NCBI GenBank assembly: GCA_017893485.1
Contig: CM030360.1
Span: 6,870,467-6,934,466, forward strand
Direction of reading: 5' to 3'
Source of the DNA: Hemerocallis citrina
Lineage: Eukaryota; Streptophyta; Magnoliopsida; Asparagales; Asphodelaceae
DNA length: 64,000 nt
Part shown: positions 18,925 to 31,518 of the stretch, in pieces
How the letters are laid out: each line of letters begins with the position of its first letter
How positions within the stretch are numbered: position 1 is the first letter of the stretch
Program-made: the position numbers and the translations under genes
The notes under the pieces: generated by a model
What the model was told of the DNA's origin: nothing
The model's input: only the letters and a program-made list of their open reading frames with translations
The model's database searches: none

Positions 18925-19997
18925 AGATCTAGATCCCTCAAGTTGATTAAACCAAGAACCCCTCAAGATTCCCTTGTTACAAGATATGAACACGAGATAC
19001 GGGTCGTCTCAATATGCTTATCTAACAGATTCAGATCTATACTACTCAAACTTATAATCTCAAACATCGGACCAGTCGACTGTTTGTCACATCAGTCGAC
19101 TGCTCTTCAGAAACATCTGAACAAGTTCGAGCATTATAAATCTATGCCAATACTCTCAGGTTTAATCAATAAATAATAGAGTAGGATTTAGAAAAATATA
19201 AGCATTACATAACTACGGTTTCAATCTACCCAACTATGAAAGTTAGTTCCACATAATAAAACTTTTATTGATTGATACAATAGAGTTCATGACTACAATA
19301 AAATAAAGTAAAAGGAAGACAAGAAAAACTATGATTTGTATGATGTTGAATTTGAGCACGATCAGCAGTTCCCTTGTTCTCCTCCTTTGATGCTTCCTGG
19401 TCGATGGCCTTTCTTGGTCGGTCCAGCCGTCTCGAGAGATTCCGAGCATCCCCTAAATAATGCCTCTTGGTTGGTATTTATAGAACACGGCTAGAGATTT
19501 AGGGTTTGCACTCTTTGTAGAAAGGTCCTCTTCTTTTTATTTATTTCCTTTCTTTCTTTGATTTGCGTTTATTTCTTTCTCTCTTCTTCTTTCTTTCCTT
19601 ATCCGCATTGATTTGTATTTGGATTTGGATGAATCTTTAAATATCTTATCTTTTGACTCTGCCGCCGATCAGTCGACTGATGTTGGATATAAGTCGACTG
19701 TGTCGAGACTTCAGTAGTTTCATGATTCATCAGCCCAGTCGACTGTTGTTGGGGAAGTCGACTGTGCCGAGCAGCTTCAGCTTCTCTGTCCAGTCGGCTG
19801 TTGGCATAATCAGTCGACTGATCTCTTCAGTTTCCTGTGTTTCATCCTTAAAATCCTGAATCTGCTTCGTTTTGCTGCTTTCAGGCTATTTACTGTGGAA
19901 AAGAGAAAAGAAAAGTAAAATACCACATATAGAGCTTTTAAATGTCTAATTACATTAAGATTATTGCTCCTAAATGTGAATAATATTTGGTTCATCA
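18925..19997. mobile_element. Right part of solo LTR M, with CAGTCGACTG palindromes
   Basis: Continues 3,080-3,590 after E2. Between 19,668 and 19,822 there are at least six GTCGAC or near copies, several as the full palindrome CAGTCGACTG; others lie near 19,074-19,103. No coding sequence is supported. It ends TTCATCA at 19,997, followed by CCCTG. Confidence 0.6.
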
Positions 19998-20002
19998 CCC
20001 TG

Positions 20003-22168
20003 CGGGGCCGAGCATCGTCTGGGGGACCACCTCCTCCCCCTCCACAGGGTCATAGAAGCGGTAGGAGGACGTGTCGAACCCTGGGTTCCGAGCGGTGATA
20101 TGCAGAAGAGCTCGGCCGTAGGCGTCCTCCATGTTCTTGAACATGTGGTGCTCGGCCTCCTCCTGGACGGCCTTCTTTGCCTTTGCCACCTTAGACCGGT
20201 GCTTGGCCATGATCTTCTCGGCCCTCTTCCGAGCCCTCTCTGCCTCCGATCGAGCATTGGCCAGCTCCTCTTTCAGCTCGGCATTCTCCTTCTCCGAGGC
20301 CTCGAGCTTGGCTGCCGTGTCCTTCGACAGCTGAATGGCGTCGGCCAGCTGCTTCTCTAACCCCGCCACTTCGGCAGCCCTTTTTACCGAGAGGAGTTGC
20401 TCAGCATCAAGCAGCTTCGTGGCTTTGACGCGCTCCGTCCTCTCCCACTCATACTCCTGCTCCTTGCTCGCAAACTGCTCGAGCAAGTAGTTGAAGTGGC
20501 AGAGGGTCTGAAAAGAGAACAAACCGTTAAAGTCCGAACGCATGAACTTAGAAAATCTTAGAAAAATTTCAATGAGAAAGAGTTCGGTCCACTTACCGAC
20601 ATTGTGTTCCGAGCGATCTGCATCGTGGCGTCTCCTGCCAGCCCGGCCTTTAGGGCTGCTCGATCCTTTGGGGTCGGCAGGTGCCTCACCGCTTCCATGC
20701 AGATGTTGCCGTCGCCCAAGAAGCCGTCGACATTCATCACCTGCCAGTCAGGGACGAAGATCTGCTTGTGCCTCTCGGTCAAGATCTTCTCCGCATCGGC
20801 AGTGAGGGGCGAAACTTGGAGGGACAGCACCTCTTTCACGCCGAATGCACCGCTCGACGAGCCGGCTGCATCCCCCTCCACCGTTGGTGCCGGCACACCG
20901 GAAACCGGAGGATCGGTAGCCGCGGACCTCTCCTGCTCGGGGCCGGCCCCGGGACAACGGCCTTCTGCAGGTCGCTCGTCTTCTCGACCGAAGGTATCTT
21001 CGGGGCTCGGCCGCCCTGAGGCCCCGCCGAAGGCCTCTTCTTCCTCGTCTCCTGCTCCGCCGCCCTGGCCTTCGCCATCAAAGCCTTATAGTCCATCTTC
21101 ATCGTCTCTGCACAAGCCGAATGAAAAAACTTAGAAAAATTGTCATGAACTTTAGGCAAAGAGTATAAATACCAGAAGCGTACTAGGGTCGATCGGACTG
21201 AGACCCCCTCGGAACAAAGCCTCCTCGGTAATATCTTTCCAGCTTAGCGCTGGCAGAGCGAGGAGCTTCTTGAGGACCTCTGCTTCCTCGTCACTCAGCA
21301 CTGGCTCCTTCTTGGCTCGCTTGGGCAGGCCATCCTTCGCCCAAACTATCGGGATCACCCACGGCGCGGGAGCTCGGATGATGAAATACTTCTCCTTCCA
21401 ATGTTTGATCGAGTCCGGGTTCTCGATCAACTTCACGCCCGTCCGCGGCGAAAGATAGAACCTCTGTTCGTTTGGGTTTGGCTGGCAGGGGCGGTAGAGG
21501 CTCCAAAAGAGAAACATGCTTGGCACGGCACCGACCTCTTGGCACCGGAGAACAAACACCATGAAGTGCCTCCAGGTGTTCGGCATCAGCTGGGCGGGGC
21601 TCAAACCGTACCAATTCAAGACATCGACTATGAACGGATGAAGGGGAAAGCGGAGCCCGGCAGAGAGGGAGTCGACAGGAAAGACGCACACGTCTGTCGA
21701 AGACTTCGTGTTGGCTCGGAAGCCTGGTCCGGGGAGGAGTAGCCCGTATTCGGCGGGAATCTGGAACCCCTTTCGGATCAGATGTAGATCGGCCTCCATA
21801 AGAGACGAGATGGTATGGTCCACCTCGGACAACTCTCTCGGTTCATTCTCCTCCACCGACTTGGCCGTGCCTTGGGTCACCTTTTCTAAGATTTCCTCGG
21901 CGTAGTCCCGAACGCCTCCCACGCTCGACAGGGCAATAGGCTGCCGACCGAATGCCCCCGCCGTCTTCGGCTTCTCGATGATCGTAACCACTCCTTTACC
22001 CTTCTGAGACGCCGCCGCGATCTCCTGAGGCGCTTCGGCTACTTCGCCCTCTCTGTCCGGCCGAACGACGCTCTGATCGGTCGGCTCCACCACCTCCTTT
22101 CCTTTGCCCGCTCGGCCTACGGCTTGGTCCGAGGCAGGGGTCTCATCTGAGGACGTAATCTTAACCAT
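20003..22168 (-). pseudogene. Antisense three-exon gene of E1 (Transposase_28-like), main part
   Basis: Exon 1 is 22,168 to about 21,184; exon 2 is 21,107-20,597; exon 3 starts at 20,507 and continues past the insertion to 2,898. Donor GTAAGT and acceptor TTTTCAG of intron 2 sit at the same codon as in E2. Exon 1 is intact and complete: LLLPGPGFRANT, FPVDSLSAGLRFPLHPF, LSPAQLMPNTWRH, and a C-terminal part (SWKDITEEALFRGGLSPIDP) following the 40 bp that E2 lacks. Exon 3 is a coiled coil (ELKEELANARSEAERARKRA) ending before the acidic tail. Breaks: a one-base shift in exon 2 in a GC-rich run near 20,940, and insertion M in exon 3. Confidence 0.8.
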
Positions 22169-22360
22169 TTTCTAAAGAGAAAGGAAAGAGACTGACCTTG
22201 AAGTGACAGCTACGGTCGGAAAAGCTCACTGGAGACAAAGAATGCCTTGCCGCGACAGCTAGCAGCGCCACCAAGGAGCTAAAAACTTCGAAGGTGAAAG
22301 TAAAAACTGGAGAGAGAGAGTAAAAGTGAATAATGAGACTTGGATTGAGGGGGAGTGAAG

Positions 22361-22367
22361 ATTTATA
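22361..22367 (-). promoter_or_regulatory. TATA box of the E1 antisense gene
   Basis: ACTATAAATC on the minus strand, about 193 bp upstream of the ATG at 22,168; conserved with E2. Confidence 0.65.
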
Positions 22368-22369
22368 GT

Positions 22370-25180
22370 AAAAAAGGAACGTCCCTTGGACTTCCAAACG
22401 TGAGGGCACGACTTTTGGGCCGCTCTCGAAACGTCGCGAAGGCCCAAAACCACTTTGCCCTCTCACCAAGTCGAGTAGCTCGGCACAACAGGATCTAAAT
22501 CCGAATCACATGCAATCCGAACCCAGCAGCAAAGGACCCGGTCGGCCAACCGAGCAAGTGCCATTCCGAGCTCGCAAACGGAGAAAACTCACTTTCTCCT
22601 CAACTTTCGTGTAGGATCTCGATCAGACGGCCCAGATCTTGCCAACGACGCTAAACGACTAGATAGCATTTTCTTGGGAACTGAGCCCGTCTCGAGATTC
22701 GCCACACCATCTGACGACTCAGATTGCGCCACGTCGCTCGGACAACCGTGCCCTCGGATCCCGGTCGACCAACCGAGCTAGTGCCGATCCGACGGCCCAG
22801 ATTGACGCTCGGACGACCGTGCCCTCAGATGCCCCACCTCTGTCTGAAGAAGCCAGGAAAAATTTAGATTCAAAGTTCTAAGGCACCGCCCTCGGCGAGC
22901 CCCCCAGGCCCCAGGACTCGGTCGGCATTCCTCTCACCCGTGAGAAAAACAAAGCCTCCGGCCTCAGAGCTGAAGCCACGAATTGTTCAGGGATTAGAGA
23001 GAAACCGCCGACCCACGGGGCCCGGTCAAAAGCAGATCGGCACGCCTCCCATCTCTAACTCCTCCGGACTGACAACCATCAAAGCCATCAGCCCAGAAGG
23101 AAGACAGAGGTCGGAAGAAACCCATCATTCCGAAGCTGCAGTCCCTCGGATCCGGACTAGGGTCATCACCTCTTCTACCATGATCTTCCCCGACCCTGAC
23201 ACCCACATCGGAGCAGTCAGAATCGGGAGAAGATCACGGTGGAAGAACGACCACCCATCCTTCCGAAGCAAACTCGTCCCTCGGATCCGGACTTGGGTCA
23301 TCACCTCTTCTACCATGATCTCCCCCGACCCTAACACCCACATCGGGGCAGTCAGAGTCGGGAGAAGATCATGGTGGAAGAACGACCACCCGTCCTACCG
23401 AGGCACACCGCCCCTCGGATCTGGACTTCGGTAGTCAACCCATCTGCCAATATCTCCCCTGACCCTGACACCTCCACCTGGGCCGTCAGAATCAGGAGAA
23501 GATTTTGGCGGAAGAACGACCACCCGTTCTTCTGAAGCAATTCGCCCCTCGGGTTCGGACTACGGTCGTCACCACTCCTGCCCTGTTCTCCCCCGACCCT
23601 GACACCCACTTCGGAGCCGTCAGGATCGGGAGAAGAACAAGGCAAAAGAGTAACCACCCCTCCGAACCTCGAGGATAAAATTTCTCAAGACAGGCGTCCG
23701 CCTTGACTCCGGTCGTCGCCCCCTCTGCTATGATCTCCCCCGACCCTGAGATCCGCAGGGGCCGTCAGAACCAGGAGAAGACCATAGCCGAAGAGCAACC
23801 ACCCAAGGCAGATACCTTCGAGGTCTAAAACTCAACGTTGTTGCGACTAAAATGACAAGGGGAATGGGGTATTTATAATCCCCCTCCAAAAACTAGCCAT
23901 TATGGCCCTCGGAAGTTGAAACGCCACGCATTAATTGGGGGGCACCATGCCTTAATGACCCCGGGAAGATGAAACGCCGCACGAATCCTGGGACGCCATT
24001 AATGCCCTTGAAAACTAAACCGTATCGGGATCCGTTCCACCCCTCTATGGCTCGGAACGCGCTTCTACGCTCGGATTGCCGCATCCCCATGCCTCCGGTC
24101 GGCTGCCGAGCTAGTGCCTTTCCGAGCCTGCAAACGGAGAAAACTTACTTTCTCATCAACTTTCGTGTAAGATCTCGATCAGACGGCCCAGATCTTGCCG
24201 AGGACACTAAACGACAAGATAGTGTTTTCTTGAGAAAGGTGCCCGTCTCGAGATGCGTGTCGTCATCCGACGGCTCAGATTGCGCCACGTCGCTCGGACT
24301 GCCGAAACCCCCATGCCTTCGGTCGGCTGCCGAGCAAGCACCTTTCCGAGCCTGCACTTGCCCATGTCATCCGACGGCTCAGATTGCGCCACGTTGCTCG
24401 GACTGCCGAAACCCCATGCCTTTGGTCGGCTGCCGAGCAAGTGCCTTTCCGAGCTTGCAAACGGAGAAAAAAGCCACCGAGCAACTATGACCGTTGTATC
24501 TCTCAGAAATTCGTGCTTCTAATGATGGACGGTCCAGATCGCGCCACGCGTGCTAAAAGACAAGATAGCATTTTCTTGGGAAATGCGCCATCATCCGACG
24601 GCTCAGATTGCGCCACGTCGCTCGGACTGCCGAACCCTCCTGCCTCCGATCGGCTGCCGAGCAAGTGCCATTCCGAGCTCGCAAACGGAGAAAAAAGCCA
24701 CCAAGCGATAACGACCGCCAGATCTCTCAGAAAATCGCGCTCGACGCTGATCAAGGGTCCAGATCGCGCCACGCCGATAATCGGTATTTAAAATTCGATT
24801 TTTACTTATTTAAATCATTTTATTTATTTAAAAATTGCGAAAAATTGCTAAAAATTCGGGAAAATTAACTAAAAATTCCAAAGAATAATTAAAGATTCGG
24901 GGGGATATTTTTTGAACCCCTGGACGAACAATTATTACCTCGAATGTACTGTTAAGCACCTCGAACGATTAGTCAACACATCGCAAAATTAAATAAATAA
25001 TCCGAAAAAATAGATAAAAACCGTCGAATGTTCAACAAGGCTTCAGAACAGCCCACTGCTTCAAAAATCACCTCACTACCCCCTTCGAGGTTCGAAACTC
25101 TCCATTCGGACTCCGATACAACTCCACCAGCCACTAAAACAGTTAAACTACTCCTCAAAGGCTGATCACACTCAGTCTTT
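22370..25180. repeat. E1 repeat-rich 3' region upstream of the antisense promoter
   Basis: No gene is seen. A degenerate ~125-130 bp tandem repeat fills about 23,130-23,790 (five or more units, each with 'CCCGACCCTGACACCCAC' or a variant and 'GGGAGAAGATCA'-like text). Dispersed 'GATCTCGATCAGACGG' modules recur near 22,615, 24,173, 24,250, 24,370 and 24,595. The stretch 24,780-25,180 is AT-rich. Confidence 0.6.
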
Positions 25181-25192
25181 AGGAGTGGGGGG
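25181..25192 (+). other. Polypurine tract of E1
   Basis: AGGAGTGGGGGG, four bases before the LTR at 25,197, identical to E2. Confidence 0.8.
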
Positions 25193-25196
25193 TTCG

Positions 25197-25784
25197 TGAT
25201 ATGGCTAAAAATGGGGTTAAATCGAAACCGTCTAGAATGGGCACGAATCTTGAAGCTCAGGGGTAAAAAGGTAATTTCACATACAAATGGGTCCAAAACG
25301 GGTACTGGATCTCCTTCTCATAGAACCAATAACCCGCAAACGGGTCCACTCCAATTGGGTGCGGGTCCCGACCCGAGGCAAACCCAGACCAACAAGAGGC
25401 AAATCAGGGTCACTGATGTGGCCAAGTCAACGGGCCTGATTTGCTCTCACCGGGGATCAGGGATTAGTTTCCTAAACAGACTGTGAGGATTTTACTCCTG
25501 ACAGTTACACAAGGAATCAGGCCTCTAATCACTCCCATGGCGACTATAAATACCCCCCTCCTACCATTGTGACGAGGTAATCACTCATTTTCCACCTTAA
25601 AGCTCTTTCTTAATCACCACTGATTACTGACAAGAGCGTCGGAGGGTGCGTCGCCGGAATCAACCCCGGTGTATCGCACTTCCTTGCAGGTAGCGGCGGG
25701 AAGAAGGCTTGGATCAGCTGTTCAGGCTTCTTACGAACTCACAAATCTCATCTGTTTACCCCCACACCGAAATCAGCGGTAACA
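25197..25784 (+). repeat. 3' LTR of E1 (588 bp)
   Basis: Starts TGATATGG and ends GGTAACA like the E2 LTRs, but with many substitutions and small indels, so a separate subfamily. TATAAATA at 25,545-25,552. Confidence 0.9.
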
Positions 25785-25865
25785 CCGAACATCCATATCT
25801 TATCACTTCATCTGAGGTGTGTAGTGAATATGTATGGTTTAGATACTGCCATAAGAAAAGGTATT
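25785..25865. other. Short unassigned stretch between E1 and solo LTR A
   Basis: 81 bp with no recognised feature. Since LTR A is flanked by GTATT and its right flank is CACTA sequence, this is probably CACTA DNA into which E1 and A both inserted (inference). Confidence 0.4.
25861..25865. repeat. Target site duplication of solo LTR A, left copy
   Basis: GTATT, repeated at 30,559-30,563. Confidence 0.75.
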
Positions 25866-28800
25866 TGTAATACCTCGCAAAAATAGCATATGGCTATTTT
25901 GCATCGTAATCTGTGCGCAATTGAGAATTGCACGCGATTATGTATTTTTCTAGTAACAATTGATTTTTAATTGAGAAATATCAGATATATTGTCTTCTTT
26001 ATTTTATACTTTTGGAGGGTTATTATGAGACAACTTTATGTATTTTAGATTGTTAGTATTTTAAAGAGTGGGAGTTGGGGTTTATTTGAAATATATTTGA
26101 GACTTGGGGGCTTATATAAAATATTTCATTATATTATTTATTTGTCTATTTATTTATTCATTTACTTTTAAGAACCAACCCCCCCCCCCCCCCCCCCCCC
26201 CCTCCTTCCTCCTCCTTTTCTCCTTCTCCCGTTCTGTTTCCATCCCGATCCCAAAAGAACCCATGTCGGCGCTCTCTCTCCCCGCCCAAATCCATCCCAT
26301 TTCTCCATGATTTTTCAATTAATTTGGGGGGATGACTAATTGAATCTACACCGTGGTAGCGTCGATTTGGAGAAATAACTTCGGGGAGGTATAGCCTGGT
26401 TTATTTGTTTGTATGAAATTAAGTGTTGTTTATTTATTTTGAGTAGAAATATTATGGTAGAGAGATTTGGAGATGTTAGGAGTAGTCGAGGTGAGAAATT
26501 AGCAAGTTGTTAGAGAATTTGTAATTTGCTAATAAATTGGGGGTTTGGGTTTATAAAGAGGGAGTAAGTATATGAGGATTTCTCTTTTATAGTAATAGAA
26601 ATTTTGTTGAGACATTAGGTTATTTTAAGGTTGATTTTTAGTTATTGTTTGGGGGATAAAAATCCCGTAGGATTTCGAATATCCCGTGCTTCGCATGTGT
26701 GCATCCTATGCATTTAACTAAATGCCTGCAGGATGTTAGGATTTGTGTTATTACTATGTGTGACTGGTTTGTATGCTTTGAGCTTTAAATTGACTTGAGA
26801 TGTGATAATAGGATATGTTAGCGACTTTGGATACGGAATGGCGTGCTGGCGCTTCGGGTCTTCGCGGGATACTATGTGAGTATGATATCTTTTATTTTAC
26901 GCACATGGTGCGCTGTGAAAATTTTAAATTACGATTTGCTGTATATTTCCGATTTCGTATCTCAGTGTAGCCTGGGTGTTTTGAGCTAAGAATTTGGGTG
27001 GACACTCTTGTATGTGTCTACAACTATAGTCTAAATTTCACTCGTTTGATATCTCAAAAATTTGAGGAGTGCAGCTGGTCTGAAGAGACAGAGTTGAAGC
27101 CGATTGCTTTTGGACTGAAGTCCCAAATGTATAACCAATTGTATATGTATGATCTTGCTATGAAATTTTGGGGGTAGTTTTCGGTATGAGTCTATTTGAT
27201 GATTCTCAAGTTTTAGAATTTTTAGAGTTCGTTTGATAAGGTTTCAAAATTATTTTAGTAAAGGGTAGTAAATGCTCTGCTGAAAGAGTGGCAGAAACTA
27301 TGTGCTATGTTTGAAGAGTCGTAGCTCATTGTGTGAGACGAATCTAAATGTAAATTTTGGATACAATGAAATGGTATATGTGTAGATTGAGAATCTCAAA
27401 TTTCATGAGCATTGGACTTAAGGTGGATTCGTCATTGAATTTCAAAGTGGGCTATGTTCAACCTAGTATAAGTTGACTAGTTTGTGAAGATGAGAAATCG
27501 GGAACTATTGTTAAGAATTTGGGAGATTGACCAACTAGAGATTCGTAGTAGGGAGTCATAGCTTTCTAACCCAATTGGAATTTTGTAATTCCAGTTTATA
27601 GGTTGAGAATTATGATTTTCCAAAGATGGAACAGATCCAGTCTTAGTTAAGGAATTATTGGCTAAGTAAACCAGTTTCTTACTGTTTGTACACCTGATGG
27701 AACTTGTGTTTCGAGAACTCAAATGATAGTGTCTGAAAGAGGTGTTCAACTAGGAAGTTGAAGTAGACACTCCCACCTTCCCATAGGACTCGGAATCGAG
27801 AATTTCCAATGAGTGAGCAAACTTTTATGATATTGGAAAGGTGCAGCGAGTGCAAGAAGAATATACTATTGAGATTATATGAGATTTTATAGTATCAAGA
27901 GGATTGAAGTCGAGGAAAGGGATAGCTGGAGAGTTGTAGCCTAGGGTTTTATCTTCCAGAATGGGTAGTTTCAAGCAATTCCATATTTTGTGTGTTGGAA
28001 GTTATGGACGTTGGAAGTTAGCAACCTGTTGTTTAGACTAAACTTCAAGCTTAAGTCGACTCGGGGACTGAGCTCTTAAATATTTAAGGGAGTCGCCCAC
28101 TAGGGGATTGCTGTGGATCTCCCTACCCTTCTAGAAGTTTGATTGTGTTGAATTCCGATGAGCGTAGCTTGGGTCACAACTACTGCTATTTCTTGAACCA
28201 TTTCATCGGACAATTGATGAGGAACTCTCTGCATACCGCAGTGTGGTAATCATGAGCTATTGGGTTTTAATGATGTTTTAGCATTTCATTTGGAACTTGG
28301 ATAAGTTCTTATGCTTAATACTCATGGTGGACATGAGTGAGTTGGGATATAGCTCTGGTCGATTGTGTTTGGTGTCTCGATGCCTGAGTCTGTCAATGGT
28401 CAGGAATTGATGGCTGTGTGTGTTTACATTCATTTGAATTGTATTGCATCCTTGGGGCGCCGTTAGATTACTTGCTGAGGGTCACGAGCCGGGATTATTT
28501 GGTCCCTGACCTATGAAGGTATTGGGAATCAGTGAATGTGATTCCTGTGATGATTATTGTTTGACAGACCAAACAGGCTCGACATTGTTGATCGACACCG
28601 AGTGTGATTTGGTAACAACTTGTTTCAATAAACTGCATTGATTAGGTTTTCCTTTTATTATTTCGCTTGAAGACCGAATTGGTGTTAGGGGTGATTCCTT
28701 ATAATCCAACTCGTTCTGAGAGTTAGCACTAGGTGGTGATACTATGGGGTTGTCTCGTCCTGTCATTAGGGATACGTGCTGCGTGTGCATATCTTGCACT

Positions 28801-30558
28801 GTTGATTCTTGAAGTACCATGGTAAGAACGGAATGCCGATATCCTGGCAGATAGTGGGTTTTAGACCTTCGGGGCCGTCATGTTCTATGTTGGTGGACAC
28901 GAACGGATCATAAAGGATCTTCTGCACAATGGATATGCTGTGTGTATATCTGTAAGTTCGTCACAGCTTTCGAGGAGGGTCTGATGCAACGATTATTGGT
29001 GACAACGGGGTAGCGCCCCGAAGTGTTTCTGTTATTTATATCGACTCAACCATGTCATACTATCAGGAACAGGAAGTAGACCAAATTAGAATGCATTGCA
29101 TATTGAGGGTTCAAATCTCTGAAACTGGGATGCATGTGTGTCCAGAGTCTTGCTGACCTTAGATTAAGTGCATCTGTTCTATACTCTATATTTTTGCACT
29201 AGACTCAGGTCATAGCATACACAAACACTAGGAAATCAGGATACACATATATTTTCCATTCCAGATGAAGTGCGAGTGTGATAGTTGAAGTGTATAATGA
29301 GTGTGAAAGTGATGTATTACGAGACGTGATGATATATGTTGTAAGAAATGAATGGATGCGATGTTATGCGATATGAGATTGCGAAAGAATATAAGTCGTG
29401 AGTCTGTAAATGCAAATGAATGGTAAATGAGGTGCAATTATGTGGAAGTAGAGTTGTTTGTGAATGTAAAGCTTTACTGGAAAATAAAGCTATAGAAATA
29501 TTTGTGTAAAGCATAAAGTGATGGCCATTAAGCGACTATTTTGTGAATGATTTTCCAACTAAAGATAAGTATGTTATGAGCAGGTACGGATATACCTGTA
29601 GGTGATGACTCTGAGAGTATTTGATGTGAAAATCCCATTTATGATGTTTACATGTTCAGATTTCAAGTAAAGTTTGATTATCTTGGTATTTGTAAGTTCG
29701 TTCTGTTTTACTTATAAAGTTTAATTTAGTTGCTTAATTAGTAGATTATACTCACACCAGAAATGGCTAACCCCTTAGTGTTTGGGGGTTAGGGAGTCCC
29801 TGGAATACCCTAGATCCCTTACTGTTACAGGTCCTCAGCAGTGCAGAGGTGAGGTGTAGACTCTGTGGAGTGGAGTCTTTGTTTTAAAATTTGTTGTTTA
29901 AGTTTGATTATATGAATAGTGAAATTTATGATTTAAATTGTATTTTTGATGTGTAAATATGTGGATGATGATGATGAGTATAGTGTGGAGTGACATATTA
30001 TGTTGTTCACTCGTACCCATCTCGTTGTGGAGTACCGGACCCTGTGGTATGTTTTATAAGTTATTTTCTAAAAACTTTACTACGTTTTCAAAGGAATTTA
30101 TGGTCTTTAATTGATACTTGATATTCTATTATGAGTTTGGCCCCCAGAGCATGATATATATATTGCCTGTGTGATTCTGCTCATTTTGGCCTGGGGAGCT
30201 CATGATATTATTGTCTGTGGTGTGAGCTACGGAATTTAGAGCAGAATTCCATAAGCTTTTTGTGTTTCAGGGCAGAAATTTCAGGGGAAACTTTGCCAAA
30301 ATTTTCTTTGAAATATAACTATCTTAATGTTTAAAGGGATATAGAAATTGAAAGAATTGAATTTTAAAGTAAAAAGAAAAGGGGGGAGGCATTACAGTTT
30401 GATATGACAGATTGATATTTGTAATTTTTGATGTAATAACTCTGATGCCAATAAAAGTGTTTTAAATTTTCGTATTATTTACTGTGTTGAGATGCATTTG
30501 AAGGCAAAGATTCTGGTTGTGTCACGGATGTCCGATAACGGGGATCCGGGGCGTTACA
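25866..30558 (+). mobile_element. Solo LTR A (~4.7 kb)
   Basis: Begins TGTAATACC and ends GGGGCGTTACA, the TGTAAY...GTTACA ends common in large plant Gypsy LTRs. Flanked by GTATT on both sides. It shares blocks with LTR B: 'TTGGGGTTTATTTGAAATAT' near 26,077/34,422, and 'GGCCCCCAGAGCATGATAT' near the ends. No primer site, gag or pol adjoins it. A pyrimidine-rich tract with a run of ~25 C lies at 26,178-26,202. No convincing coding sequence is present. Confidence 0.75.
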
Positions 30559-30563
30559 GTATT
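30559..30563. repeat. Target site duplication of solo LTR A, right copy
   Basis: GTATT, matching 25,861-25,865. Confidence 0.75.
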
Positions 30564-30599
30564 GGTATCACATAAACTACTTAGCCACCAAAAGACCAC

Positions 30600-30870
30600 A
30601 TTGATGGGTTGCACTATTGCAGGAAACCTTGTATCATATTTAGTGAAACAAATTAAATAATACCTTAAGAACTTCGGCGGCTCTAGCCCTTGTCGCTAAG
30701 GGAATTTTTTGTCCATCTATCGTAAGAAAGTGGAAGGTACTCCGAATTCCTCGCAATTAACCCTATGATTGATGCAAATGTTACTACATTTTTTCCTACG
30801 GGCTGATTATCCCCGTTCACCTCCACTTGAATTCTTTGACCCACGCGTAGCTTTCAAACATCATTTAACT
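30600..30870 (-). pseudogene. TnpA-like fragment of a CACTA (En/Spm) transposon
   Basis: The minus strand around 30,640-30,830 reads NGDNQPVGKNVVTF, then IGLIARNSEYLPLSYDRW. I recognise this as the pattern of the plant En/Spm-type second transposase family (…GQPVG.N…..LG.L.R…P….W). It is in the same orientation as the TnpD pieces at 31,343 and 38,914, as expected for a two-gene CACTA element. Stops follow near 30,690. The rest of the gene is lost or interrupted by solo LTR A. Confidence 0.55.
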
Positions 30871-31342
30871 TCATCGCTCCTCGGGTCTTTTTTTGTGTGT
30901 GTGGGGCGGGGGGGGGGGGGGGGGGGGGGGGGGTGCTCCTCTCACCTGCCTCTAAGTGGTTAACCTCCTCGTTTAGAGGCTCCTCACTCCTTTGACTAGG
31001 TGTCGTATTCCTTCGCGGCATAATTCACACCTATTGACAAAAGCAAGAAAATATAAATTAGTATAAACATGCAATATTTAATTCACATTTCAAAGACAAG
31101 GTAAAATAATTGATAAATAAAGTAAAGAGATATAAATTGGCACATATCAAGACAAAATTTAAGTAAAGATACATATTCACAAATAACAACATAAAATAAA
31201 AATCAAGTAGATATAAATTGGCACATAATAAGACAAAATAGAAATCGAAAACATACAATGCAATCTTGAAATAGGTATCACCCGAGAACATACAATGCAA
31301 TCTTGTATACACATAATTAACAATACAAATATGTTTTAGAAG
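30871..31342. other. CACTA spacer between TnpA-like and TnpD genes
   Basis: Contains a run of G (30,909-30,933) and AT-rich DNA with dispersed 'CACATAATAAGACAAAAT'-type repeats (31,139-31,240). No gene is seen. It lies directly 3' of the TnpD stop codon. Confidence 0.5.
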
Positions 31343-31518
31343 TTATTGTAATTCAATACTATCCAATACATCCCCTAGCTCTCCATCCGTGCATAGCCAA
31401 TTAGGTAGACTATTGTCATCTGATATGTTTACATCAAACCTAGGAAATTCAGCAGCAACAAAAATGTTAGTGACATCTTCGTCCTTATAAACTGATGTCT
31501 CTCCCAACTGATATACAT

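Larger units (their letters stand above)
3080..19997. mobile_element. Solo LTR M (~1.58 kb) interrupted by element E2
   Basis: M spans 3,080-3,590 and 18,925-19,997. It begins TGTTGTGAAA and ends TTCATCA, the TG...CA ends of an LTR. Flanks are CCCCG (3,075-3,079) and CCCTG (19,998-20,002), a 5-bp target duplication with one mismatch. No second LTR, primer binding site or coding sequence belongs to it. The left part holds the motif GCAAGCAAGGGTCGATCCCA, which I recall from LTRs of large non-autonomous plant elements (recall, not checked). A defective single-copy element is the alternative to a solo LTR. Confidence 0.65.
20003..25784 (+). mobile_element. Element E1, right part of 3' region and 3' LTR
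   Basis: Resumes E1 where 3,079 broke off. Order: antisense gene exons (20,003-22,168), antisense TATA box (22,361), repeat-rich region (22,370-25,180), purine tract and 3' LTR (25,197-25,784). Layout equals E2 13,400-18,919. The 5' LTR is outside the window, so its target duplication cannot be tested. Confidence 0.85.

Noticed and set aside
30562..30571. TTGGTATCA after the GTTACA end of LTR A as a tRNA-Met primer site.
   Set aside because: GTATT here is the target duplication and the following text is CACTA sequence; match to the tRNA stops after eight bases.
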